From Hibiscus mutabilis (Eukaryota > Streptophyta > Magnoliopsida > Malvales > Malvaceae), in the NCBI GenBank assembly GCA_019671005.1, contig CM033745.1:40159834-40223833 (forward strand): DNA of 64,000 bases, read 5' to 3'. A model generated the notes under the pieces. That model saw only the letters and a program-made list of their open reading frames with translations, searched no databases and was not told the origin of the DNA. Position 1 is the stretch's first letter. The number at the start of each line of letters is the position of its first letter. A program made the translations under genes and the position numbers. Below, piece after piece: positions 30,066 through 40,630 of the stretch.

Positions 30066-33000
30066 AATAGATTATCCGATCTTTAACAACAAGGGATCGT
30101 AGTCCAGGACCATAGTCTAAACTAGCGAGCTCGATGGACTCTATGGCATGCCAACTATACCTAAGACTGACTCGAAACCAAGGCTTTTCATTAACCATCC
30201 CTTAATTTATCAAATGAGCATTGCTCCAATTCATTTGTCATAACTTGTATCATTTTCCCTTTCTCAATTAGGGATAACAATCTTATTTACCACATGTGAA
30301 CTAATCAATTATTTCTCTTTTAATCAAGGGCTCGAAAGCCGATATCACCTTTATTATTAGTTCATAAGTTTCATGAGAAATTTAAGCAATCAATCTCGTA
30401 TCACAAGCTCATAAGAGGCTGGTCATCAATTAATATATCAAACTTTCCCATTTAAACACATTGGCAAGCAATTCGAAACAACCAACATAATACATCAACA
30501 ATCATTTAGTCGAAAAACATGTTTTCTCCGTCAAACTTCACATTACTCAGCATTTTTCAATGAAACACATATTTATCAATAATTACTTTGATAAGTACTC
30601 ACCTCGATCCAAGCTTAGAAACATCAACGTACTTATTTATCAAACAACAATGTGAAATAGTAACAAATAAAGGTTCTTGAGATAGTTCAATCTATCCCGA
30701 GACATTAAACTACACTCACCTCTTATCCTAACCTTACAGGATACCTGAATCCACAACCATATTTTGCTACTTATCCAAATTCCCCCCTCTAGCTTTCCTT
30801 GGTCTAACAACTTACAAGAGAAGTAATTAATATATTATAACCCATTTGTCAACAATTTATTTTGCAAGGTCACACAAATTGAGGCACTTAAACATGTAAA
30901 CACACAACAATTCATAACCAACTCAGATGCCAAAACCATTCTTACTTACACATACTCACAAATATATGTACAAAGTCAATCACAAGATTCATATTCACAT
31001 AACAGAACAGGGCAGCATACACAACATTATTTCTATTCACTCAAGTCTGTCCACTAATCACATATATGTAGGCATCAAATTCAAGACATTCCATATGCTT
31101 TAATTTACCACATTAATCATATTTCATTCTTAAGATTCATACAATATCAAGCCATTCTTGCTTTTAAACTAGGCAACTATTTCCAGAATTTTGGCAGCAT
31201 GCATTACCTTCAAAGATTTGATTCTACATAACATAATACTCATTATATTTTAACTTTCTTTACACTGTTAAAAACTAGATTCGAATATGGTTCTAACAAT
31301 ATAAGCCACATAATTTAATAAAATCTACAAAAATTATGAAAATTCCTAAAAGTCCTGAAACAAAGGCTATCCATAGCAGAAAACTACTTCCAGTTTTTCT
31401 GTTCTACATTCGATTAAAAATTCATATCTTTTAATCCAGGACTCGAAATCAATCACTGTTTGCTTTAAAAAAACTAGACTCACACATTATTCTAATAATA
31501 TAGCCTCGCTCTCTAGTTTAAGTCATATAATTTACCATGAATTATTGAACTTACTGCCCAGTACAGAATTTTCTAGGTAGATTCTCATGCTTTCAATTCA
31601 AACCCTTCAAACAAGTTCCTTAACTTATAAAACAATTCTCATAAACATTCTCAAGATATTTTCCCCTAATTTAGTTACCTAATTCAGTTCATCATTATTT
31701 AATCTAACAAAATCAGTCCAATTTATCGTATATACACGTGTTTATACTTGTTCTTATTCGAGCAGTCCCCATTTAATCGAAAACAGCCCTGTTTTTCCTT
31801 CTCATATATTCTAATTTTTTCCCAGCAGCCATATTCTAAAATTTAACATGCTTGTCTTCTAATTTCTATGTCAATTAACAAAAATTAGTATCACAAAGCA
31901 TTTTACTCAAATACTATTCTATCCAATCAAGCTCTAGAATGCAAATTAGGGAATCATCATCTAGTTAAATCATCCGAACTTTTACAATACTCAAGCAATT
32001 CATTCATGGCTTCACTAAACCAAAATTCTATATTACATTATCATGCTTCAATAGCTAGCATAACCGAAGAAACCACATAATTCAATTCCAATTCATAACA
32101 TTCAATCTAAGAACAATCAAAGAGCAATCAAAGAGAAGTAGGATTGTTATACCTCCTCTTCAAAATTGAGCAAGGAATTTTTCAACTTCAAGCCTAATTT
32201 GAATCCACAAGAGCAGAATTTTAAGTCTCAAGTTTCTAACTCTCCCTCCTCACTCTCAGTTAACTCATGGAAGAAGAAGAAGGAAATGAACATTAATTTG
32301 GTCTCTTCTTCTCCAAAGCTTATTGTGGCTCCATACATTGCCACATGGAGTTTTAGGATAATGACACATTTTAAGACCCCTTCTAATTTTTGATTTTACA
32401 TGCATCAACCTCACACTCATCTTGTAATAATTTGGTCACCTAAAATTGGTAGTCTCTTTTTAATTCTTTCCTAATAAGTCCTTTATTCATTGTTTCTTTC
32501 AATAATTTTATGATTGACATCAAATTTCTAGTCACCTACATATATAATTCTTCCAAGCCCTAATTCAGGGTGTTAGATTACTCTTTAAGCTTTGCATATG
32601 GGATGTTATGCATGGGAATGCTTAAATTGAGGGTTAGCAAATGGAATTTGTTGTTGATCCATGATACATGTTGCATATGGTTTAATATACTAGTTTTTGA
32701 AAGTGTTAAGTGCATTGTTTTTCAAGGCATAATGTTTTATAAGATGTTTGAAATGGTATTTTCAATGTGGTTTTGGAAAATGGTTTAAAAATGCATTGAT
32801 GGCGTGTTGTTTGAGCACTCCTCACTAAGCCTAGTGTGCTTACGCTCTCTTTGTCCATCAATGCAGAGAATTAAAGGGATTTGAAGCAGCAAGCAAGCGA
32901 GAGGAATCCAAGGATTTTGGATAATAATCGTATGCTTTCGAGCTAGAGTAGTAGTAATAAAGGCAATGGGGTTCATTGTTGTTTTGGGAGGGTTTTGCTA

Positions 33001-33289
33001 AACTCCCTGCTTGAACAAGTTTGCTATGTTGTTTTGGAGTTGTAAATGGCCTTATATGTTTTCTTAATGATTTGGATTTATGTTTCATGCTTTGAATGGT
33101 TTGTATCTAGAAAGCATGCCTCTAGACCTTCAATTGAAGTATGATGCCATATTATGATCTTGTTTCTATGATGTTTTTGATGTGTTTTGATCTTGATAGT
33201 ATTTGTGTATATGTGTGAGACGTGTTAGAATGTGTTCGAATCAATGAAAGTATGAAAAACCAGAAAAAGTGGATAATTCAGGTCCAGGT

Positions 33290-33448
33290 GTATCGATATG
33301 CGAGGCTCCGTATTAGTATGGCCTAGTGTATTTTGTCAAGGCGTACTGATACGCGAAGAGTTGTATTGATACGGTTTTGAGCTATTAGAATATAGCTTCT
33401 GGTTATTGTAGCCCGCGTACCGATACGCCCTGGACCGTATCGGTACGG
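33290..33448 (+). repeat. GTATCGATAC-type palindrome cluster in LTR-B2
   Basis: Members include GTATCGATATG 33290-33300, GCGTACTGATACGC 33341-33354, TGTATTGATACGG 33362-33374, GCGTACCGATACGC 33415-33428, CCGTATCGGTACGG 33435-33448. The flanking GC pairs match within a member but differ between members (GCGTA/TACGC versus CCGTA/TACGG). Confidence 0.88.
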
Positions 33449-33875
33449 CTAGCTGTTATGGTAGTTATGGATTATTTTATGTTTTGGGATTCTTCCATTT
33501 TGGTCTCTAAATGTTATGTATCCAATTGAATAGGTTTGGATGGTTGTTTGAAGCTATAATTTGACATGTGGGCATGAAACCTGACTAATTAAGGTTTGGT
33601 AACTTTAAAATGGATTAAGTCCCTATAATTTTTCAAAATTGCAATTTTGTCCCTAAATTGCAATTGCATGCAATTAGATGTTGATTCGTCGCTCGATTGA
33701 GTTGAGTTTTCACCCACTGCTAGTATGCACACCATAAGATATAATGTTGCATCTATATAAGATAAAAGAAAAAAATGGATATAATTCGAGTTTAATCTTT
33801 ACGGGTTTGTTTCGGCAAATCTAATGTAGCTCGCTTGGTTCGGTCTTACGTCTAGAACGGGTCAAGGGGATTACT

Positions 33876-34200
33876 TTTGGTTGTCTTATATCCATGTTTG
33901 CGATAATTGGGATGAGGTTATGATTGTTGAAATGTTGTAATTGGTTGACTACCAATGTATGCTATGCACGGTGATTGTTATATGCATGTTGGTTGCTATA
34001 TACCATGTTGGGGGGTATGTTTTAGGGACACATTGTCTTATTACTACAGTCTGAAATATTTTGATTTGAAATGGAAGTATTGGATCCTTGCTTAAATCTG
34101 GCCTGATTGTTTTGTTTTGATGTTTTATCATGCCTTAGATAATTTAGCACGATAGGACTGAGGAGAGAGTTACGATATGGTACAGTTGCTATTATCGTTG
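33876..34200 (+). other. Untranslated leader of the Tekay-like element
   Basis: Noncoding stretch between the LTR end and gag. It contains ATGTTGGTTGCTATATACC-type sequence and no clear primer-binding site, apart from TTTTGGT at the LTR edge. No other feature seen. Confidence 0.45.
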
Positions 34201-35300
34201 GGCAGGGAAATTAGGAGGATGTTGTACCTCCTAGAGGGTTGCCACCCCCTCCGCCTATTCCACATGAGAATGTGGAACAAGTACCACCTGCGCCAGTTGG
34301 GCCAGTGTTGGGTGATATGGCACCTTTGATTCAGGCGATGATTGGAGCTTTCCAAACTACCATTATCAAAGTGCATGTACCCGTGCCAGCTACTGGACAA
34401 ATAGGGTTACCGTTGGAACATCCCCATAGTTTGGGAGAAGTTGAGTATAGAGGGTTAACACCCGAGGCATCTAAGGCATGGATGCCAGTATTATTCAGAT
34501 TTTGGATCAAATGGGGTGTAATGATGCCCATAAGTTGGGATGTGTTGTATCTCTGTTTCAAGGTGACGCTTATAGTTGGTGGACTACCGTGACTGCGGGT
34601 ATGGAACCCAATGATGTGGATTGGGAGTTCTTTCAAGCTGTCTTTAAGAAGAAATATATGGGAGTTAGATACTTGGATAAAAAGAAACGTTAGTTTATGG
34701 CCTTGGTTTAGGGCAATATGTCTGTGCCTGAGTATGAGGTTCAGTTTGTTCGGTTGAGCCAGCATGCTCTTGAGCTGGTACCGGATGAGAGGCAACGCTA
34801 TGACCGGTTCCTTTACGGATTGGCACAAGAAGTTAAGACATGAATGTTTGCTTCTGGCTACACCGATTTTGACATATTGGTTACATAGGCAAAGGAAATT
34901 GAGCAGAACCTGAGTTTATCAGTTCGTGTAGGAGGTTCTGGCTCGGATAAGAGAGTTGCATACTCTAGTTTTGGTGGTGGTCAGATTAAGAAGCATTGTG
35001 ATAACAGGTATCGCTCCGATTCGAGATGAGGTGGAGGTAGTGCTGGACGAAGACCGTAGGGTCAGGGTACCCAGGCTAGAGCACCACTTAATACTTGTTA
35101 GGTATGTGGATTGCATGATCGTATGAGGCAAGACTGCCCATATTTGGCTCGTGAGGGACAAGGCCCTTCTACTGTTGTTGCTAATTCTTGTTGGAGTTGT
35201 GGAGCGAACGAACATCTGAGATGTGATTGTCCGTTGTTAACTAGTGGTGGACAAGCCATGACATCTGCGATTGCACCATAGTAAGGTCGTGGCCGCGACC
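34201..35300 (+). pseudogene. Tekay/Del-like chromovirus gag (broken)
   Basis: Gag of a Ty3/gypsy chromovirus. A proline-rich start (PPPPPIPHENVEQVPP) is followed by a frameshift near 34470. Then come IIQILDQMGCNDAHKLGCVVSL and FQGDAYSWWTTV near 34480-34590, the Retrotrans_gag core. FMALVQGNMSVPEYEVQFVRLSQHA follows with stops in place of Q, then LYGLAQEV. Two zinc knuckles follow: C-stop-VC near 35094 (CAG changed to TAG) and an intact CWSCGANEHLRCDC near 35190. At least five stops or shifts. It would form the capsid if intact. Confidence 0.82.
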
Positions 35301-35419
35301 AAGGATAGTTTTTGAGAAGGGACGAGGGTTCGAGGATGGTGGCTCATACCGTTGCTATCTAACCAGAGAGTGGTGGTCCTACGAGGGTGAATGCACATCG
35401 CAAAGGACGTATGACACTG

Positions 35420-36057
35420 ATGTGATTGCAGGTACATTTACATTACAATCTTTTTCATTGTTTTCTTTGGTTGATTCTGGTTCTACGCATTCATATATCT
35501 TGCATGAGCATGTTCATTTGCTTAATATACCTATTGAGGTGTGAGATGTGGGAATGCAAGTAACTAGTTCTTCCGGTGAAACAGTTGTTACAAGAAGGTT
35601 GTTTAGGAGATGTCATTTGTCTGTTCAAGGTCATGTGTTTGCTGTGGATTTGATAGAGTTGCCATTTTACGGTTTTAATGTAATCTTGGGTATGGATTGG
35701 TTGATCGAGCATAGGGCTGTAGTTGATTTTGAATCCAAGTGAGGTACCTTGAAACTCGCTAATGATTACGAGGTAGTAATCGTGGGTGAGAATGTTAAGT
35801 TCTTGTCTAATGTTGTTTCAGCTCTAGAAGCGGGTCATTTAATGGATTTCGGGTGTTAGGCATTCCTAGCCTATGTTATGAATCCGAAATCAAAGGAAGT
35901 GCGTGTTCAAGACATCCATATGGTATGTGAGTTTCTAGGTGTTTTCGGAGGAGCTGTCTGGTTTGCCGCCGAATAGAGAGGTTGAGTTTGGCATTGAGTT
36001 GTATGCGAATACAACTCCGGTGTCTATTGCTCCCTATCACATGGCTCCAAAGGGGCA
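35420..36057 (+). pseudogene. Tekay/Del-like protease and start of reverse transcriptase (truncated)
   Basis: Retropepsin: LVDSGSTHSYI near 35466-35499 carries the catalytic Asp, then FYGFNVILGMDWL near 35667-35700 is the flap-side ILGMDWL motif. The joint to reverse transcriptase follows: ELSGLPPNREVEFGIEL near 35955-36003 and PVSIAPYHMAPKG ending at 36057. The rest of reverse transcriptase, RNase H, integrase and chromodomain are gone, because Tat-type sequence begins here. The breakpoint is abrupt in the middle of the APYRMAP motif. Confidence 0.82.
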
Positions 36058-36065
36058 ATGACTAT

Positions 36066-36291
36066 TGGTTTACCCATCTTAGGGACAATGCCATGAGACT
36101 CTAGGAGCGTGACGAGTTCGACAAGAATATCATGACTCAAGTCCAAAATGTAGGTAGACATGTGATGATGTTGGCCAAAGAAGCTTTAGCCCTACGCTAG
36201 TATGCTAGGCCAATTGAGGAAATGAGGCTGAGACTCATGTGGCTAATCGAAGAGATGAAAGAGCGGGGTACTCAAGCTAAGGTGTACTCGT
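36066..36291 (+). pseudogene. C-terminal tail of the Tat upstream ORF
   Basis: Reads DYWFTHLRDNAMRL, stop, ERDEFDKNIMTQVQNV, then LAKEALALR, stop, YARPIEEMRLRLMWLIEE and ends QAKVYS before a stop at 36290. Charged, helix-forming sequence of this kind ends the ORF that precedes gag in many plant Tat/Ogre-like elements (the plant mobile-domain-like ORF, as I recall it). Two stops disable it. The N-terminal domain is absent because of the Tekay junction. Function in the family is unknown. Confidence 0.55.
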
Positions 36292-36531
36292 GATATAATT
36301 CAGAGTCTTTTGTAATAAGGAACTTTGACATCCAATAAAGAACTGTTTCTATAGTAATACCTCAATGGAATCGAGGGACCTTCACCTGTATTCATGCATC
36401 GTTTTGTTTTGTTGTTAGTCTGCATTATTTTTTGTGTTTGCATTGATGATCATTGTATGCATCCTAACCTAATAAAAAGGTTAATTATAGCAAAGCTTTT
36501 TCATTAGAAAGATTCTACTTTATCTATGACT
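36292..36531 (+). other. Spacer between upstream ORF and Tat gag
   Basis: Noncoding, with a T-rich stretch TTTTGTTTTGTTGTTAGTCTGC near 36400-36425 and ATG-rich repeats (GATGATCATTGTATGCATCC). Ogre-type elements often have an intron or untranslated stretch here; I see no convincing splice pair. Confidence 0.4.
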
Positions 36532-37430
36532 ATGGAGGAAAGGTTGACAACTCTAGAAATAAACGAAAAGGGTGCCCAAGATAGACTTGATAAGATGGAG
36601 AAATAATTGAAGGAAGAAATTGCATGAGCCCAAAGAAACACTGTCAGCCAGATAGCGACTATGTTGGGTTTCAAAGACCCAAAAAGAGGATATTCTATAC
36701 CTGCGTGGCAGAAACCTCATCTCATATTCCAGCAAGGTCTAAGATAAATCATGGGGAGAACCGAGGCATTGAGGTTCTTAATAAGTCAACCGACAGAATG
36801 AAGGAAAGACTAGAAGATCACTTTGATAGGCTCGAAGAGGTCATCAGAGCCATACAAGGAGGAAATATTTATGGTGGCGTAGACGCTAGGGATCTAAGCC
36901 TAGTGTCTGACTTGGTGGTTCCTCCAAAATTCAAAGCTCTTGTCTTCAAGAAGTATGGGGGACTACTTGACCTTCGGTGCACTTTATCACGTACTGCCGA
37001 AAAATGTCACCACACTAGGGAAATGAGAAACTGTTGATCCATTGTTTTAGGACAGTCTATTAGGGTCTACTACACGATGGTATACCCAATTGAGTCGGGT
37101 CAACATACGCAGTGGACAGATCTGTCGAGTGCTTTCCTCAAATAGTATGAGCATGTGACATACATGGCCCCAAGAAGGATTGTACTACAGGACATGGAAC
37201 CAAAGCTCAACGAGAGCTTTCTCCAATATGCCCAGAGCTGGCAAAGTGTGGCAGCCCAAGTTCAACCTCCATTATCAGAAAACGAGGTTACTCCAATGTT
37301 CGTGGAGATCTATGACGTATGTTAAACCATGCCATCAAAGGTTTTGCAGACATGGTCATGAATGGGGAGTTGATATTGACGGCCATCAAAAGTGGGAGAC
37401 TCAAGGAAGGAGAATCTGATGAGCGTCTAT
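36532..37430 (+). pseudogene. Tat-type gypsy gag (broken)
   Basis: Starts ATGGAGGAAAGG, giving MEERLTTLEINEKGAQDRLDK, a coiled-coil N-terminus with stops. Then QIATMLGFKDPKRGYSIP. The core begins DLVVPPKFKALVF near 36909-36948, then CRKMSPHTRNEKLLIHCF out of frame near 36990-37050. At 37146-37320 it reads YEHVTYMAPRRIVLQDMEPK, then FLQYAQSWQSVAAQVQPPLSE. It ends HAIKGFADMVMNGEL and IKSGRLKEGE near 37330-37410. This is the standard Tat gag order (YKYNTDMAPDRTQLQNM, then EYAQRWRELAARVQPPL). At least four frameshifts and several stops. Confidence 0.8.
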
Positions 37431-39680
37431 AACCTAAACTACTTCAGCAATGGAATCTTGTCAGAAAGTAGATGTGGGCATGCTTGGCTAGAATTCACCC
37501 ATGCCTTCCTGGAGTAATGCTCAAGACAATAAAAGATTTTCCTAGACAATGTTGGGGTCATACCTAGAACCAACCATTTTGCTTTTGCTCGTGAGCATTA
37601 GGGATCTTTTGTAAGGGCTTCTATGTTATTCTACTTTCTTTAAAGATACATTCCCTTTATTTTCTCAAGTGGCAAACATTTCATTTTTATTTTTCATCCA
37701 CTTCTCTTCCAAAATACATATTCTTTGGCAGAGCCCTGATTATTGATTGTATGAATGATTTTGGATCTAATCTCGAGATAGAAGGGCAATAAAGTGTGTT
37801 CAGGATTAATGAGGAAATCCCATATACAGACTTTGAGTGAATTTTCCTCTCAAACATTGTTGTTAAGGTCTTTGAATAGCGTGATAATTGTAAAACATCT
37901 ACCAACTGAAGACTGCTTCTTTTCGATGGTATTTGTATGTGAAATGACATTTGGCATTCCTTCATTACCTTTCACAAAAAAATGAAAAAATTATCCCTTG
38001 TTGTCCCATTTGAGCCTGATATTTTTCTTGTGATTTAGCCCTAACCAATGATCACTCCCCACACAAGGGGTCAAAAAAGATGAAAGACTGTTTGCAAAAA
38101 CAAAAAGAGAAAAGAGAAAAAAAAAAAGAAAGCATATCAGATCAAGCTGAATGTCCTGCATTCTAAATGAAAACGACACAAAAGGAAAAAAATAAAGGAA
38201 GAAAAAGAAGTACAAAGGAAATTTGAAAAAAATATCCTTCAAACGAGGCATATGCTAGAAAAGGAAATGAACTCTAGGGTGAAAGCCCAAAATGGGCAGT
38301 CCATAGTGATCCAGAGAATAAAAGAACAAAAATTTCATCAAGAAAGGTTGATCCTTGGATTAATCACCCATAAATATATATTTGAGCGTATATATCTTTT
38401 CCTTGGCAACCTAAGCCTAGCCTACATTACAAGCCTCTAAAGACCATTTGGGTCACACATGAATATTTGAGAAAAGGAGTTCGTCTTTAGAACACATTTC
38501 GCCTTATTGAGTTAACCTTTCTTTAGGGACCTCAAAACTTCTAATGTATGATTGAGATTAGAAAAGTGGAATTTGAAATTTGGGGGTGTGTGAGTCAAAG
38601 AGAGCCACCTAAAAGCGGGATGCTATCCGGTTGATGGATTTATGAATCATTCATACTATGAATTCTAGGGAATCTGATTTCTTTTTGCTCTTTTCCATGT
38701 TTGTCATGATTGTTTTCTTTTAATTCTCATTTATAGCCTTTTCTTGCATCTTATGAGTTGATTGACATAGATTCATGAAAAGCAAAAGATTTCTTGGTAT
38801 TGATCCCAATCGTAGGGAACCAAGAACGGATGTTCGCCATCGCATCAGAGAAATGATGAAGTGGCCACAATTGAACCTTAGATTGAATAGGGGCATCACC
38901 TTGCATGATGAGGAAAGAGAAAATACATATGTTGCAGAGTGCAAGGTCAACCATTTTGTTAAGCAAGACCCGCACATGAGATGAAAAATCCCTAAAACGC
39001 GAAAAGGGATAGAGTTACGCCTAAGGGGAAAACTACGCCACCAGTTGGGGCAATTTATGTTGACCAAGGATTCAAGATCCATGACTTTGATAGACACAAG
39101 AAAAAGAGATTAAAGTGTCAATATCATTCGAAGACATTCAAGGTGGAAATTTCCCTACAAGCAATACGGAAACTCACAAGAAGCATTGAAGATGCTTGAT
39201 AATCTGAAGATCTAGAACTTTCAGAGTTGCTCAAGAAGGCATTTCACTCAATATTGATGTATCAACTACAATGATAGTAGGATTTGTGCAAATATGAGAC
39301 ATCCGTGTGCGAAGAACAGATGTTCTCTATGAAGCAAATAGGTACAAAGAATGAGAATGGTGATGTAGAGACAGTTGAAGAGGTTTGACCTTCCCACCAG
39401 GAATGCAAGATCACCAGAATGAGTGAGCAAATATGCAAAGATCAAATGTTTTCAATGCAACAAAGAAGTACAAAGAACGAGAATGGTGAAGCAGAAGACG
39501 ACCATGTAATTGAATAACGAGAATAAGCAAGGCAGAGACAGTAGAGATGGCTGCTTATCTGGGCTAAACGAGTAAAATGAGTTAAAAACAAAACTTTAAA
39601 ACTCGACATGCATTCATGTTTTAGAAATCCCTAGGGGCATGCTCATCATAACTGCATCATATATGAGGTTTTTGCAGAAG
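37431..39680 (+). other. Noncoding 3' region of the Tat element
   Basis: No supported coding sequence. Landmarks: TTTGTAAGGGCTTCTATG-like text near 37610; an A-rich stretch at 38090-38240 on the plus strand; GAAATTTGGGGGTGTGTGAG near 38575-38595, which resembles an internal polypurine tract. The remainder is typical of the long untranslated 3' part of Tat elements. The minus-strand frames at 38720-39097 and 37991-38251 are chance. Confidence 0.55.
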
Positions 39681-40540
39681 GACCTGCTCATCTATTTGAG
39701 CATCAGGAGAATAGAACCTGCCTATTCGTTCGGGCATAAGGAGAATGGAACTTGCCTATCCATTAAGGCATAAGGAGAATGGAACCTGCTTATCTATTCG
39801 AGCATGAGGAGAATAGAACCCGCCTATCCATTCGGGCATATAGAGAATGGAACCTGATTATCTATTCGAGCATGAGGAGAATAGAACCCGCCTATCCGTT
39901 TGGGCATTTGGAGAATGGAACCTGCTTATCTATTCGAGCATGAGGAGAATAGAACCCGCCTATCTATTCAGACATCCGTTCAAGCATATGGAAAATGGAA
40001 CTCGCTCATCTATTCGGGCACATGGAGAATAAAAACCTTCCATTCGTTCGAATGTAAAGAGATTGGAACCCGCTCATCTATTCGAGCATTCGGAGAATAA
40101 AATCTGTCTATCCGTTTGGACATAAAGAGAATGGAAATCTGCTCATCTATTTGAGCATTTGGAAAATAGAACTCGTCTATCCGTTCAGACGTAAGAAGAA
40201 TGGAAACCTGCTTATCTATTCAAGCATTAGGAGAATAGAACTCGCCTATTCGTTCAGGCATATGAAGAATGGAACCTGCATATCTATTCGAGCATGAGGA
40301 GAATAGAACTTGCCTTTCCATTCAGGCATAAGGAGAATGGAACACGTACATCCGTTCAGAGAATAGAGCTCGCCTATTCGTCTAGGCGTAAAGAGGATGA
40401 AGCCCGCCTATTCGTCCAGGTGTAAGAGGAATGATACCCTGCTTCTTAGCAACGCCTATCCGTTCGAGCGCGAGGAGAATGGAACCTTTATTTTTAGCAC
40501 AACGCCTATCCGTTCGGGCGCAAGGAGAATGGAGCCTTGC
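39681..40540 (+). repeat. About 25 tandem 34 bp units, each with a small hairpin (Tat 3' region)
   Basis: Unit: GAGAAT(A/G)GAACC, then arm, then ATC(T/C)ATTC-type loop, then complementary arm. Arms differ between units yet pair: TGCTCA/TGAGCA (39685-39702), TGCCT/AGGCA (39753-39770), TGTC/GACA (40105-40122), CGTCT/AGACG (40174-40191), TGCTT/AAGCA (40209-40226), CGCCT/AGGCG (40371-40388). A unit near 40405-40422 pairs with one G-T wobble. Hypervariable tandem repeats in the 3' region are known for Tat/Ogre elements; the stem covariation is what I add. Confidence 0.9.
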
Positions 40541-40613
40541 TTTGATTTGCAGTGTGATTGGCTAAAATTAGTGCTTTTTGTTCTTTGCTCTATCCCTGTT
40601 TCACAGGAATGAG

Positions 40614-40630
40614 TAAAAAGGGGCATCTAT
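40614..40630 (+). promoter_or_regulatory. Tat polypurine tract
   Basis: AAAAAGGGGCA followed by TCTAT directly before the LTR start TGTCACTAAATTTTAGCC at 40631. Confidence 0.75.

Larger units (their letters stand above)
27688..32577 (-). mobile_element. Solo LTR-D (minus orientation), 4.9 kb, nested in LTR-B2
   Basis: Begins TGTAACACCCTCAACCCGG and ends CAGGGTGTTAGA, with exact duplications TTACT at 27683-27687 and 32578-32582. The complement of its left end (AACCGGGTTGAGGGTGTTACA-type) matches the 3' ends of LTR-A and LTR-C, so it lies inverted. It is AT-rich and I see no coding sequence over almost 5 kb; all short frames are chance. A direct repeat of about 60 bp is at 27825-27880/27915-27975, a tandem TTTAAAACAGTCCA-type repeat at 29200-29540, and small GGTAC/GTACC hairpins at 29995-30065. 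Confidence 0.8.
25722..33875 (+). repeat. LTR-B2: 5' LTR of a Tekay/Del-like chromovirus, split by LTR-D
   Basis: Starts TGTAACGCACGGTTTTTGGG and ends near GGGGATTACT (33875). About 3.26 kb remain after removing LTR-D, close to the 3.22 kb of LTR-B1, and the two are alike along most of their length. It is followed about 330 bases later by gag, so it is a 5' LTR. A remnant TTTTGGT after its end may be the start of a tRNA-iMet primer site (TGGTATCAGAGC expected). It contains its own small hairpins around 27360-27520 (for example CCTC-GGGTGTT-GAGG) and a palindrome cluster at 33290-33448. Confidence 0.78.

Noticed and set aside
38720..39097. 125-codon minus-strand frame
   Set aside because: Lies antisense in the noncoding 3' part of the Tat element, with an overlapping open frame on the other strand; no recognisable domain.
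39681..40540. CRISPR-like repeat/spacer appearance
   Set aside because: Units are contiguous 34 bp repeats with drift, no unique spacers, in a plant gypsy element 3' region.
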